The position numbers were made by a program, and so were the translations under genes. The notes beneath the pieces were generated by a model that saw nothing but the letters and a program-made list of their open reading frames with translations, ran no database searches and was not told where the DNA came from. This document shows, in pieces, positions 1-8,936 of a stretch of 44,527 nucleotides of DNA (its first letter is position 1; each line of letters opens with the position of its first letter). The stretch is taken from positions 1 through 44,527 of the IMG/VR virus record IMGVR_UViG_3300020222_000048; one strand, given 5' to 3'. This DNA comes from a virus.

Positions 1-2
1 TT

Positions 3-317
3 CATAGTAGAGAAAAAGAGGAGTTTTGGGCTGCTTTAGAAGCAGAAATGCATGGTTGGTTTGATAAACGTTTAAAAGAAAACGAATTAAGAGTATATAA
101 AGCAATCCTTGTTCTTTTTAAAGAAAGTGAAAATATAGAAATTTTTAATAAGAAGGCTATTTATTTATACATGAGAGAAATTACAGGCTTAAATACTAAG
201 CAGGTAGTTAATAACTTAAAGAAGTTTAGAAAAAAGTATGAAGATTTTAGAAATAAATGGCAAAATGGACAAATTTCTCATATAAAAACAAGGATTTACA
301 AAAATGAGTTCTTATAA
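3..317 (+). CDS. Putative phage helix-turn-helix regulator, C-terminal part (5' end outside window)
   Basis: The frame is open from the first complete codon at position 3, so this is the 3' end of a longer gene. An internal ATG at 48 would give only 89 residues and has no well-placed ribosome binding site. The visible 104 residues are charged and helical. The stretch FNKKAIYLYMREITGLNTKQ followed by a basic helix looks like a helix-turn-helix/winged-helix DNA-binding unit. Its place at the head of a late structural cluster would suit a transcription regulator, perhaps a divergent late sigma-like factor, but that is inference and the family is not certain. The stop codon overlaps the next gene by 14 nt, which suggests co-translation. 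Ordinary DNA-binding proteins of other roles are equally possible. Confidence 0.55.
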   Translation, partial: HSREKEEFWAALEAEMHGWFDKRLKENELRVYKAILVLFKESENIEIFNKKAIYLYMREITGLNTKQVVNNLKKFRKKYEDFRNKWQNGQISHIKTRIYKNEFL

Positions 318-603
318 AACATTAGAAGAATACATCGATGAAGCGACTAAAAATATAGAAAATGATCGCGCCGTAACTAGTAAGCTTTTATTAGACTTAG
401 TAGACCACATGAATAAACATTCCGAAGATAAGTATACTCATAAAAACTTTGGTGAAATCGCTGCCATGTATCTTGAAACTTTACAAAGATCTAATGAGCA
501 ATTAGTTAAAGTAGCCGCCATTATTCAACGTCAAGAAGGCGGAAAAGATGGTATGAGTAAGAAAGAGAAGGATGTGCTATTTGACTTAATACGCGAGGGA
601 TAG
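304..603 (+). CDS. Small hypothetical phage protein (99 aa)
   Basis: This 99-residue acidic, helical protein has no signal peptide or membrane segment. The start at 304 is preceded by an AAGGA-type ribosome binding site at about 290-294 and overlaps the end of the upstream gene by 14 nt. The motif MYLETLQRSNEQLVKVAAII resembles small conserved proteins that I recall next to baseplate hub genes in marine T4-like phages, but no function is known to me. Its position between a regulator-like gene and the baseplate module leaves open either a structural chaperone or an accessory role. It ends with TAG, four bases before the next ATG. Confidence 0.6.
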   Translation: MSSYKTLEEYIDEATKNIENDRAVTSKLLLDLVDHMNKHSEDKYTHKNFGEIAAMYLETLQRSNEQLVKVAAIIQRQEGGKDGMSKKEKDVLFDLIREG

Positions 604-606
604 CAT

Positions 607-1908
607 ATGTCTAATCCAAAAGATAGAGATACGCCAGTTGTTGGACCTGACAAAAACGCTCGTTTAAGACCCCGCGTAGATGACCAGTTAACAACTAAAA
701 AAGCTGTTGATGATTGGACATCTATCAACGGTCCATTAAGACCAAATTCTGAAGAAGGAATTAATACAAGATTTGCAAAAGTAGTAGGAGTTGAAAAAGA
801 TCCTGCTAATTTTGATATGAATCATCATGCTGAAATGGTTGATGCTTTATCAGGACAACCTCCAATTAGATATAAGCTTTTACCACAGGGTGCAGCAGGG
901 CAAATTTTTGTGCCACCTGAAGGTTTTGGTGGCAATACACCTGAAGATAAAATTGTAAATGAGTCACTTCCTGATTTTGGTTTAAATGATGCAAAAATTC
1001 CTGCTTTAAACGTAGGAGACACGGTTGCTGTAGATTATGCTAATAGTTCTACTAAACAGGGTGGTTTTATAACTTCTAAAGTTTCTAAATATTCTGATGG
1101 TTCTGGAACATTGAGAGAAAAAAGAAAAAAAATTACTAGTCCAAGCACCAACTTTTCAGACAAAAAGCCTGTAACTAATGCAAAAGCTAAAGCTCAAGTT
1201 AAAAAACCTAATTCTAGTAAACCTCCTCCAACTCCAAAAACAGAATATAATCCCGTTTTTTTGAGTTTTAATATTTTACAGAAAATTTTTAATAAAACAC
1301 CGGCAAATATACTTAAAGTTTATTCATCTTCTATCACTCAAAATTTAAAGACTTATAAGTATAATTCAACAGTAAAAGATTATAATTTTAATACTTATGG
1401 AAGTACAGCATTAGTCTTAGCAGCCGTGAAAACAGTAACAGGAGACTTACAAGTTATTTACTCCCAACGAGAAGCTGAAAACGTTAACTCGGTTGGTGCT
1501 TTATTTGGTTCTAATAAAAGATTTTATGGGAGAGGATTTATGTGGCCTTTTGTTAGAGGAGAAACGGAATACAAAACTTTATCTAATAATTTAGGTATTG
1601 ATTTAATACAAGATCAAAAAAACGATGGGTTCTTTAAAGGTGTTGGTAAAGTTTTACAGGCTCCGTGGGCTGCTGTACTTGGTCAAAAAACAGCAGCTGA
1701 TTTTTTAGTTTCAACTCCCTTTTTAACAGTTGTTTCTGGATATGACTATTTATCAAGAAAAAATTTTAAAATTTATGGCGACACCTTTAATAGAGAGGCG
1801 GCTGCTTCTGTTTTAAAACTTCAAAAAAACGAATATAACTACTATATAAGTGAATGTAAAAGAATATATGATATAATGGTAGAAAATGATAATATTTTAA
1901 CATATTAA
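607..1908 (+). CDS. Putative baseplate hub-associated structural protein (433 aa)
   Basis: The start is supported by GAGGGA at 594-600. The N-terminal ~150 residues are polar. Around residues 130-165 the pattern IPALNVGDTVAVDYANSS followed by GGFI resembles the small beta-barrel (OB-like) segment seen in phage hub or tail-peptidase proteins, where 'VGD-V-V-F' strands recur. A Lys/Ser/Pro-rich linker (about residues 165-215) joins this to a C-terminal ~210-residue region that I do not recognise. That region contains aromatic-rich stretches but no transmembrane helix. No catalytic motif of a lysozyme or NlpC/P60 peptidase is evident. Its position just before a spike-like protein and the gp25/gp6 pair suggests a role in the baseplate hub, by context only. 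Confidence 0.5.
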   Translation: MSNPKDRDTPVVGPDKNARLRPRVDDQLTTKKAVDDWTSINGPLRPNSEEGINTRFAKVVGVEKDPANFDMNHHAEMVDALSGQPPIRYKLLPQGAAGQIFVPPEGFGGNTPEDKIVNESLPDFGLNDAKIPALNVGDTVAVDYANSSTKQGGFITSKVSKYSDGSGTLREKRKKITSPSTNFSDKKPVTNAKAKAQVKKPNSSKPPPTPKTEYNPVFLSFNILQKIFNKTPANILKVYSSSITQNLKTYKYNSTVKDYNFNTYGSTALVLAAVKTVTGDLQVIYSQREAENVNSVGALFGSNKRFYGRGFMWPFVRGETEYKTLSNNLGIDLIQDQKNDGFFKGVGKVLQAPWAAVLGQKTAADFLVSTPFLTVVSGYDYLSRKNFKIYGDTFNREAAASVLKLQKNEYNYYISECKRIYDIMVENDNILTY

Positions 1909-1916
1909 GAATTTTT

Positions 1917-2834
1917 ATGGCACCTATAAGAAGAAATAAATTAAATCAAATTATTGATGATCTTTACGGCTTGTTCAAGAATGAAACTAGCCCTAATGCT
2001 GAAGAGGGCTTTGCTAGAAGTACAATGTATGAACCCAATAATATTCGTCATTTAAATACTACTGATGCCGATGAAACAATAGAAGGTCAGAATAATCAAG
2101 CTATTTGGTTTAGAAGAGATGGCTTTAATGATCATACAGATGGTTTGGGTGGTGCCGGTCATGCTAAATGTGGCGCTATAGATATATGTGTTGGTTTTTC
2201 TTCCATTCTTGATCATGAGGATATTCCCGGTCCTGTTAATCCAAGTACCGGTGCTGACGCAGCCAGAGTGTATTTAAGTCAAAAATCTCTTGTTGATCAG
2301 TATTTCGGAATTAAATTACCAATGTTTGGTGAAAGCCCACCTCGTTCCGCAGTGGCAATAAAAGCAGATGATGTTCGTTTGATAGCTAGAAATAGCTTTA
2401 AAATTGTAACCAACACAGACAACGTATTATCTATAAATGCACCTAGTATGAACGGTACTGGTGTTCAACTTATAGCTAATAATGAAAGCCCAGACGTTTT
2501 ACAACCTATGATAAAAGGTCAAAACCTAATAGAAGGGTTAACAGAGTTATCTGAGAAAATAGACGCTATAAATAGCACTCTTCTAAGTTTTATACAGGCA
2601 CAAAAAAGTCTTAATGAAGAATTACGTACACACGTTCATCAAGTACCTTTTTACGATGATGCAGTAACCTTTTATTCTACTAGTGTTTTTCAACTGGGTT
2701 TAAACGTAAACACATTTCTTGATTCTTTACAAGAAAAAAATAAAATGGAATCTATTAATTTAGGTTCTTGGAGAAATAAGTTTTTGGATCATGGCGAAAA
2801 GCATATAGCTAGTTCTTATCATTTATTAAATTAA
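1917..2834 (+). CDS. Baseplate spike / gp5 C-terminal-like protein (305 aa)
   Basis: The central part (residues ~145-205) has the pattern of phage puncturing-device beta-helix proteins: AVAIKADDVRLIARNSFKIV, then a polar strand series and VQLIANNESPDVLQPMIKGQ. In marine T4-like phages this 'KADDIR-I-R-S-KIVT ... DLQPM-KG-NL' arrangement occurs in proteins next to the hub and lysozyme gp5. The C-terminal ~100 residues (from about GLTELSEKIDAIN) are helical and probably form a coiled coil for trimerisation. There is no lysozyme domain, so if this is the spike it is the non-enzymatic kind. The gene starts 8 nt after the previous stop with little Shine-Dalgarno signal, and the next ATG follows its stop by one base, so translational coupling is likely. 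Confidence 0.55.
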   Translation: MAPIRRNKLNQIIDDLYGLFKNETSPNAEEGFARSTMYEPNNIRHLNTTDADETIEGQNNQAIWFRRDGFNDHTDGLGGAGHAKCGAIDICVGFSSILDHEDIPGPVNPSTGADAARVYLSQKSLVDQYFGIKLPMFGESPPRSAVAIKADDVRLIARNSFKIVTNTDNVLSINAPSMNGTGVQLIANNESPDVLQPMIKGQNLIEGLTELSEKIDAINSTLLSFIQAQKSLNEELRTHVHQVPFYDDAVTFYSTSVFQLGLNVNTFLDSLQEKNKMESINLGSWRNKFLDHGEKHIASSYHLLN

Positions 2835-2835
2835 T

Positions 2836-5800
2836 ATGTTTAATGTAAATTCTAAAAAGTATCCTGTTTATAAAGATTTTAATACTCATACTTTATCCAG
2901 TAATTCAGGCGATGTATTAAAACATTTTTTCGCTATTCAAGAATTGCCGCCTTCAACTCCTATTCCTGTTAACTATGAGCTTTTGGACGATAATACTCCT
3001 ATTATATTGTTAGAAGAAAAAATAGGCTATAAGGGTTTATGGAATAGGATAAAAGTAAAAGATGGCGATAACTATAAAATTGGTTACGTTAAAAGCGTTT
3101 TAAAGCCAATTAGTGGGTCTTTACCTTTTCATCCTGTTAATTTAGCTATTGAAAATTTGCCAAATTATTCAGCTGCACAAATTGATTGGATTAATCAACC
3201 TCCCGGTGTCGTATACGACGATGTACATAACGCATGTTATGCTGTGCATTATGAATTAGAAGATGTAACAAGTGTAGAAGATAGAAACACTTTTAATAAT
3301 AGTTTAAGAAGAGCTTATTTAGAGGGTTCAAAATTAATTTTAGAAGAAAAAGGATTCTCTTCTAATGAAATAGATAATTTACTAAATAATTATTACATTT
3401 TTTCTAGAGCAGAAGAATGGTATATAAATCCTAGACCGTGCTCCACATTAAGAGTTTTAGTGGCTATTCCAAAAAAATATGTCAATTATTATTTGAATAG
3501 AAACGTTATTAATAAAATTTCTAATTTCAAACCAAAAAGTCCTACTAAAAAATACAAAACTAAAACATTTAATAATTATTTTGAATATAAAGAATTTTTT
3601 GATAGTTTGACAACAACTCTTAAACATTATAATACGGGCTTAGTGGGAAGAACATGGGAATTAGACCCAGATTACATGACCTTTAATCTAGCAGTAGAGG
3701 CTGAAAATGTAATGAAACTAGAAGAAAAAATAATTCTTTTTCTAAAGCAAAATATTCCTTCTGCCTTCGTAAATACTCAGCGTGATTTATTATTTACTTC
3801 TAAAGAAATATGGCTAGGAAGTTTAGAATTAGTTTTTGATGAACTATGCATTACAGAAATAAAATTTAAAACATTCAACAATAATAAATTAAATAGTTTA
3901 TATGAAATAGTTAAAAATAGATCATATGAAGATTTGAAAAATAACTATATAAATGATTTGCCTGATACAGATGCAGTGTTCAATACTGGTGTTACGTCTT
4001 TTTTAAAAGACGCAGCTGTTTTAGATAAAACTAATGTCTATTATTTGCTTAATTTTAATCCTTCTGACGATTCCGTAGCTATTATTGACAATTTATTAGA
4101 TGTTAACTATGAAAAAAAGATAGAGACTTTTTTGGTGGAAAAGCATTATCCAAGCATTTTTAAATTTGAATTTAAACCATTAAATTTAATTCAATGTTCT
4201 GTAGATAACGCTATGCGTTTAAATAATTTAGCTCAATATAAGTTACCTAGTGAAATAGAAAAATTTAAAAGAGTTCGCCAAAGAGCAGTTGATAATCAAA
4301 TAAAAAATGAAGGTGATCCGTTCTCAAGCGCTTTTGTTGATTTAAACACGGTAGTTGATCCTAATATGAGAGTTTTATTAGGATTAGATTTACCGCGTGG
4401 TAAAACGGCTAAAGAAAAATTAATGAATTATATCATTGTAGCCAAGCGTATAGATTGGGGAAAATTTTTAGCTATCTCTTCAGCGTGCATGGCTAAATAT
4501 CTATCTCCTGAAGAATATAGACAATTATTAGATAGTTATCAAAACGCTAAAAAATATCTTGATACTTTAGCAGCAAATAGTATTTGTAATCCATATTTAA
4601 CTAATGCTTTAAAGACAATAAATATGGTTGGAATACCAGAATTTCCTGTAATAAGTCAAAATGCTTCTTTAGTTAAACAAATAGAAAATGCAATTATTCA
4701 GATGGTGATGGATTTATTACAGCAAACGATTAAATCTGCTTTAATTAATGCTGCAAAAGCGTGCTTATCTGATCCAAACGCTGACTATACAGATAATAGT
4801 CCTCAATCGGCTGATGAAGTAGGTGATTTTTTAAATAATAATTCTAATAACAATGTTAACAATTTATTAAATGATTTAGGTGATTCTTCTTTATCGCCTG
4901 ATAAAGTAAAAAACGATTTAATAAGTCTAATTGATGATCTTTCATCTTGCTTGACTCCAAAAGAGATGTGCAAATTATTTAGTAACACTACCCTAAATGA
5001 CGATGTTATGCAGATAATCATAACACTAGTCAAGAGAAAATATCCTGAATATTCAAATAAACTAAACGATAAAAAATCTATTTCTAACTTATTCCTTACT
5101 CTTGGAAATAATATAGATTTAACTATCTGTAGGGATTTAATAAATTCTGACACTCCTTCCTCTGCTGATTCTACAAGCGTAATTTGTGACGGAGAAAAAA
5201 TAAATAACATAAGAGAGGCTTTATTAAAAGATAAAGGCTTGGATCAAGAATTAATAGATGATCTGCTTAATCAAATAAAACAAAAAGAAAAGAAAAATTT
5301 AGAAGACGTTTTTAAATTGCTAAGTTCTGATAAACCTTTTGATATTTCTTTAGCTCCTAATGTTTTGTGCAATATGTTACCTGATGAAGCGCTCGGAACT
5401 TTTGATCAAGACCAGAAAAACAGTATAGACTCTATTTTTAACTCGATGTATAGCATATTTGATGAAGAAGCGTTAGAGTGGCACAAGATAACTTATTCAA
5501 CAAAAAAGCAAAATAAAACAATAATTGAATGGGACTCTAACAATCAAACATTCAAAATTCCGCCTCCAGATTCTAATGCGTTCAAGCAACAAGGTGATGA
5601 AATAAAAAAACTTAATGATCCCGACAAAAGTAAGGATATTAATATTGCTTTACTCGATAGTTCTGTAAACGATAAAAAAATACCTTTTTATTTATTTAAA
5701 TATGGTTTACGTAATTCTTCTTATGAGGTTTATGATGATAAAAATAATTTCTATTTATACAATAAAATAGATGGCGATCTGGAGCAGAGACTAAATTATG

Positions 5801-8496
5801 AGTTTAAATTTACTGGTGGCGATGATTTAAACAACTTAAGACAAAACGTATTAAATTTAAATTCTAACTCAACAAACCAAACAGAAGGAATTATTCCTAT
5901 TATTCATGAAACTTTTAAATATGTAGATGATTATTTGCGCGATAATAATATTACATTACAACAATTTTATGAAATTAAAGGAAATATTATCGATAAAGTA
6001 TTATTACTATTTGATGGTTATATAAATGACAATACATATGATTTTTATGAAAATAGAAAAAAATATCCTACATTATATAAATATTTAAATATTTCTAGGT
6101 CTAATATTGCTAATTCTTTCTTTTTTAATTTTGAAGGTATATCTACACTTTCTGCTATAAGTGAATTATTGGATTCAAACGATACTTTGAAAGATTTTTT
6201 CTTTTTCTCTGTTGGTGGCAAGAGAACTTTATTTGTTAATTCTTTCTTTACAGCAGAAAAATACTATAATACAATTTATTCCAATCTAGCCACTTATAAC
6301 GTTTATGAAACACAATATTTAAATTCTTTACAAGAAAATTTAATTTTAAAGAAAAATAATAAAAATTTTATTAATATAAAAAACACTGAACCTATAGATC
6401 AAAATATACAAAATTATATTTTTAATGATTTAAATCTGTCACTTAGCAATTTAAATAAACAGGATGTTTTTGTTAAGTTTATAAATAACAAAAAAAGTGT
6501 TTATCCTGTTTCCGGCGAACAAATAGATACTTCTTCTAGCCCCGACTTAAAACAGACATTTAAGTATTTTAATGATTCAATTATTGAAAATTTATTGTCG
6601 GTAGAAAACAAATTTTGTTATTTAAAAGAACAATCTAAGTTAAATACTTCTTCTCCTGATTCTCAAACTATCTTTTTGTCTGATGAAGGCTATGGTCGTC
6701 CTTATACTAAGTTATTAAAATTAGTAATTAATCAAACAATGGATGAAAAAAGCTGTGATATTAAGCCAAATTATTTAGACATAGATCTAATCAAAAAAGA
6801 CGCTTTAAGTAATAAAAATAATTGTTCTTTTTTTGAAGTGCCTAAGTACGAAGAGGTATCAAGCGCACCAGAAGCAGTTTTAAATTATAATTTTAATTAT
6901 ATTTTGAAGCCGGATGAAATATATGATATACCGCAAAATAGTAAGCAAAAAAATATATTAAATTCATTATATACTTTATTTATTAGAACATATGTTCATG
7001 AGGCAATTTTAAAAGCTGCTTCGCTTTTTAGCTTTTATGATCCACAAAGTTTTAAAAATAATAATTTCTTTTATCAATTATTAACTGATTTGGTAGAAAA
7101 CGAAATGCGTTTTAATGATAATAAAACTTTTGAATTAATGATGAATTTTTACGGTAAAAATAATACGCTAGAACAAAGAAGAGGAATTTTAAAACAAAAA
7201 ATTGTTTTTGAATTAAATAATTATGTTTTACCAAAAATTACAAAAAGAGTCGATCAAGATACAAATAACGCAATCATGTCTGAGCCAAATGAAGTGCCAA
7301 TATCTTTAGTTGACTTTGAAGAAAACATAAAAAATAATAAATGTATTGAATTAGATTCAAATTGTGTTTATTTAATATATTATTCAAATAATATAAAAAC
7401 AAAACAAAAAATTTATCAAACTTCGGACAGTAACGTATGGAATAGTTTTAAAAATTCAAATGAATATAAATTATTATTTAACTTTTTAATTCCTCATAAG
7501 CATATATTAGCATATTTCTTTGCTCTTTCTTATGTCAGCATTAACGCCAATAAAAACAATACTAAACCTTTTATTAACACAAAAAGAGCACTTTCTAGAA
7601 CAGTAAAAAATATAGTAACAAAAGGTTTTAGAATCGCGTCAGATCCACTAGACGCTCAAGATACTGTTCTTAGTGATGCTAATTTAGATTTAATTAAGTT
7701 TATTTTAAAAAGTATGATAACCACACCAATTAAAATTTTAAAAGGCGTGGCAGAAACTACAGAGCCAAATTTATCATTAGTATCAAAACTTTACTTAGGT
7801 GCTAAAACGCTTAATCCTGATTTATCTTCGGTTTTCATTCCTGCGGTTTCTATACCTTTGGGCTTACCTACGCCCGTCAGTCCTCCAATACTTCCTTTTG
7901 TTAATCTACCTTTAGCTTTAGCGTATTTTGGAAGTTTAGCTTGGTTTTCTGATGATATAAGTTTTAATCTTGATTCCTCTAAAGAAGCCGCAAATAATGC
8001 ATTAAATAAAAATGTAAATGGAATTAATTGTGAACAAAAAATTTTATCCAATAGAGATAGTACATATTTCAAATCGTATACTACAAAAAATAATTCAGTA
8101 TATTCTAATTATAAAATAAATAATATTTTAAATGAAACTTTACTACAGTATGTAAACAGAAAATATACTTCTTTAGATAAAATGTTTAGCAAGGAAGCTT
8201 ATTCAGCGGATAAAAAACCTCCTAACGCCATTTGGTCCGACTCTCCGTATAGTATTGAATTTAAGAAAATTGAATCCTTAATCGATGTTTATAGTAATAC
8301 GGGTATAGGGCTTTTATGGCTAGATCTTGATATGCCTTATCCGGTAGACGGTCCAGAAGGATTCAAGAGTTTTGTAGAATTAGCTTTTAATAATTCTGGT
8401 GAAACTGATTTTAATAAATGGGTTCTTAAAGAAGACGTGTTTGGGTTATCCCCAGCAGTTAAAGTAGATTTCTCAATACTAGCCGCAAATAAATAA
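2836..8496 (+). CDS. Very large baseplate-region structural protein with N-terminal SH3-like domain (1886 aa)
   Basis: This 1886-residue protein starts one base after the previous stop. Residues ~25-95 look like a bacterial-type SH3 fold: a strand with NTPIILLEEK, then GLWNRIKVKDGDNYKIGYVK, which is the usual 'W-kVk...GyV' ending. Residues ~100-240 contain a segment (LRRAYLEGSKLILEEKGF ... INPRPCSTLRVLVAIPKKYV) that I recall in other large-phage proteins near gp25. The middle is helical with repeated Cys (ISSACMAKYL, AKACLSD, DLSSCLTPKEMCKL). The rest is Asn/Asp/Lys-rich. A short Pro/Leu-rich hydrophobic stretch lies around residues 1660-1705. No enzyme motif was found. Its place between the spike-like gene and gp25-like gene suggests a baseplate hub or wedge organiser; a tape-measure role is less likely because long regular coiled coil is not evident. 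Confidence 0.6.
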   Translation: MFNVNSKKYPVYKDFNTHTLSSNSGDVLKHFFAIQELPPSTPIPVNYELLDDNTPIILLEEKIGYKGLWNRIKVKDGDNYKIGYVKSVLKPISGSLPFHPVNLAIENLPNYSAAQIDWINQPPGVVYDDVHNACYAVHYELEDVTSVEDRNTFNNSLRRAYLEGSKLILEEKGFSSNEIDNLLNNYYIFSRAEEWYINPRPCSTLRVLVAIPKKYVNYYLNRNVINKISNFKPKSPTKKYKTKTFNNYFEYKEFFDSLTTTLKHYNTGLVGRTWELDPDYMTFNLAVEAENVMKLEEKIILFLKQNIPSAFVNTQRDLLFTSKEIWLGSLELVFDELCITEIKFKTFNNNKLNSLYEIVKNRSYEDLKNNYINDLPDTDAVFNTGVTSFLKDAAVLDKTNVYYLLNFNPSDDSVAIIDNLLDVNYEKKIETFLVEKHYPSIFKFEFKPLNLIQCSVDNAMRLNNLAQYKLPSEIEKFKRVRQRAVDNQIKNEGDPFSSAFVDLNTVVDPNMRVLLGLDLPRGKTAKEKLMNYIIVAKRIDWGKFLAISSACMAKYLSPEEYRQLLDSYQNAKKYLDTLAANSICNPYLTNALKTINMVGIPEFPVISQNASLVKQIENAIIQMVMDLLQQTIKSALINAAKACLSDPNADYTDNSPQSADEVGDFLNNNSNNNVNNLLNDLGDSSLSPDKVKNDLISLIDDLSSCLTPKEMCKLFSNTTLNDDVMQIIITLVKRKYPEYSNKLNDKKSISNLFLTLGNNIDLTICRDLINSDTPSSADSTSVICDGEKINNIREALLKDKGLDQELIDDLLNQIKQKEKKNLEDVFKLLSSDKPFDISLAPNVLCNMLPDEALGTFDQDQKNSIDSIFNSMYSIFDEEALEWHKITYSTKKQNKTIIEWDSNNQTFKIPPPDSNAFKQQGDEIKKLNDPDKSKDINIALLDSSVNDKKIPFYLFKYGLRNSSYEVYDDKNNFYLYNKIDGDLEQRLNYEFKFTGGDDLNNLRQNVLNLNSNSTNQTEGIIPIIHETFKYVDDYLRDNNITLQQFYEIKGNIIDKVLLLFDGYINDNTYDFYENRKKYPTLYKYLNISRSNIANSFFFNFEGISTLSAISELLDSNDTLKDFFFFSVGGKRTLFVNSFFTAEKYYNTIYSNLATYNVYETQYLNSLQENLILKKNNKNFINIKNTEPIDQNIQNYIFNDLNLSLSNLNKQDVFVKFINNKKSVYPVSGEQIDTSSSPDLKQTFKYFNDSIIENLLSVENKFCYLKEQSKLNTSSPDSQTIFLSDEGYGRPYTKLLKLVINQTMDEKSCDIKPNYLDIDLIKKDALSNKNNCSFFEVPKYEEVSSAPEAVLNYNFNYILKPDEIYDIPQNSKQKNILNSLYTLFIRTYVHEAILKAASLFSFYDPQSFKNNNFFYQLLTDLVENEMRFNDNKTFELMMNFYGKNNTLEQRRGILKQKIVFELNNYVLPKITKRVDQDTNNAIMSEPNEVPISLVDFEENIKNNKCIELDSNCVYLIYYSNNIKTKQKIYQTSDSNVWNSFKNSNEYKLLFNFLIPHKHILAYFFALSYVSINANKNNTKPFINTKRALSRTVKNIVTKGFRIASDPLDAQDTVLSDANLDLIKFILKSMITTPIKILKGVAETTEPNLSLVSKLYLGAKTLNPDLSSVFIPAVSIPLGLPTPVSPPILPFVNLPLALAYFGSLAWFSDDISFNLDSSKEAANNALNKNVNGINCEQKILSNRDSTYFKSYTTKNNSVYSNYKINNILNETLLQYVNRKYTSLDKMFSKEAYSADKKPPNAIWSDSPYSIEFKKIESLIDVYSNTGIGLLWLDLDMPYPVDGPEGFKSFVELAFNNSGETDFNKWVLKEDVFGLSPAVKVDFSILAANK

Positions 8497-8522
8497 ATAT
8501 TTAATAATAGGAAATAAAAAAT

Positions 8523-8897
8523 ATGCAAGGATATTCACCTAAACTTCCGTTACTAAAAGATTCTATAGACGGTTGCTATGGACTAAATAAAACAATTGTT
8601 GATACTATAAAACAAAACTTTAAAATGCTTATTCTTACTAATCCGGGTGAGAGGGTTATGATACCTGATTTTGGTGTTGGAATTAGAAGATTTCTGTTTG
8701 ACCAAGATACCGATGCGGTTAGAGCTAGCATTACAACAAGAATTAGACAACAGGTAAGTCAATATATGAGTTTTTTAACTATAGACGATATAGCTATATC
8801 AAAACCAGAATCAAACGATGAAAATACGGTTTTTATACAAATAAAATATTCAATAACCAATTTAAATGTAAAAGATATACTAAATATTGAAGTATAA
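8523..8897 (+). CDS. 25: Baseplate wedge protein, GPW/gp25 family (124 aa)
   Basis: The length (124 aa) and sequence fit the GPW/gp25 family: LTNPGERVMIPDFGVGIRRF followed by LFDQ, then an amphipathic helix (SITTRIRQQVSQY) and a C-terminal strand pair. The 'PGER---P-FG-G-R--LF' core is the family signature. In T4, gp25 joins gp6 and gp53 at the inner wedge, next to the sheath initiation ring. Here the gp6-like gene follows directly. It is preceded by a weak AGGAAA ribosome binding site. This is the firmest functional anchor in the window. Confidence 0.92.
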   Translation: MQGYSPKLPLLKDSIDGCYGLNKTIVDTIKQNFKMLILTNPGERVMIPDFGVGIRRFLFDQDTDAVRASITTRIRQQVSQYMSFLTIDDIAISKPESNDENTVFIQIKYSITNLNVKDILNIEV

Positions 8898-8936
8898 CTT
8901 GTATAACATGCTATTTATATACTGAGGAAAGCATAA

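Noticed and set aside
48-317. 89-residue gene starting at the ATG at 48
   Set aside because: The frame is open to the left edge of the window and the upstream codons fit the same protein, so a 5'-truncated longer gene is more likely.
4803-5210. 135-codon open frame on the - strand
   Set aside because: It is within the 1886-residue gene and has low-complexity composition typical of antisense frames in AT-rich DNA.
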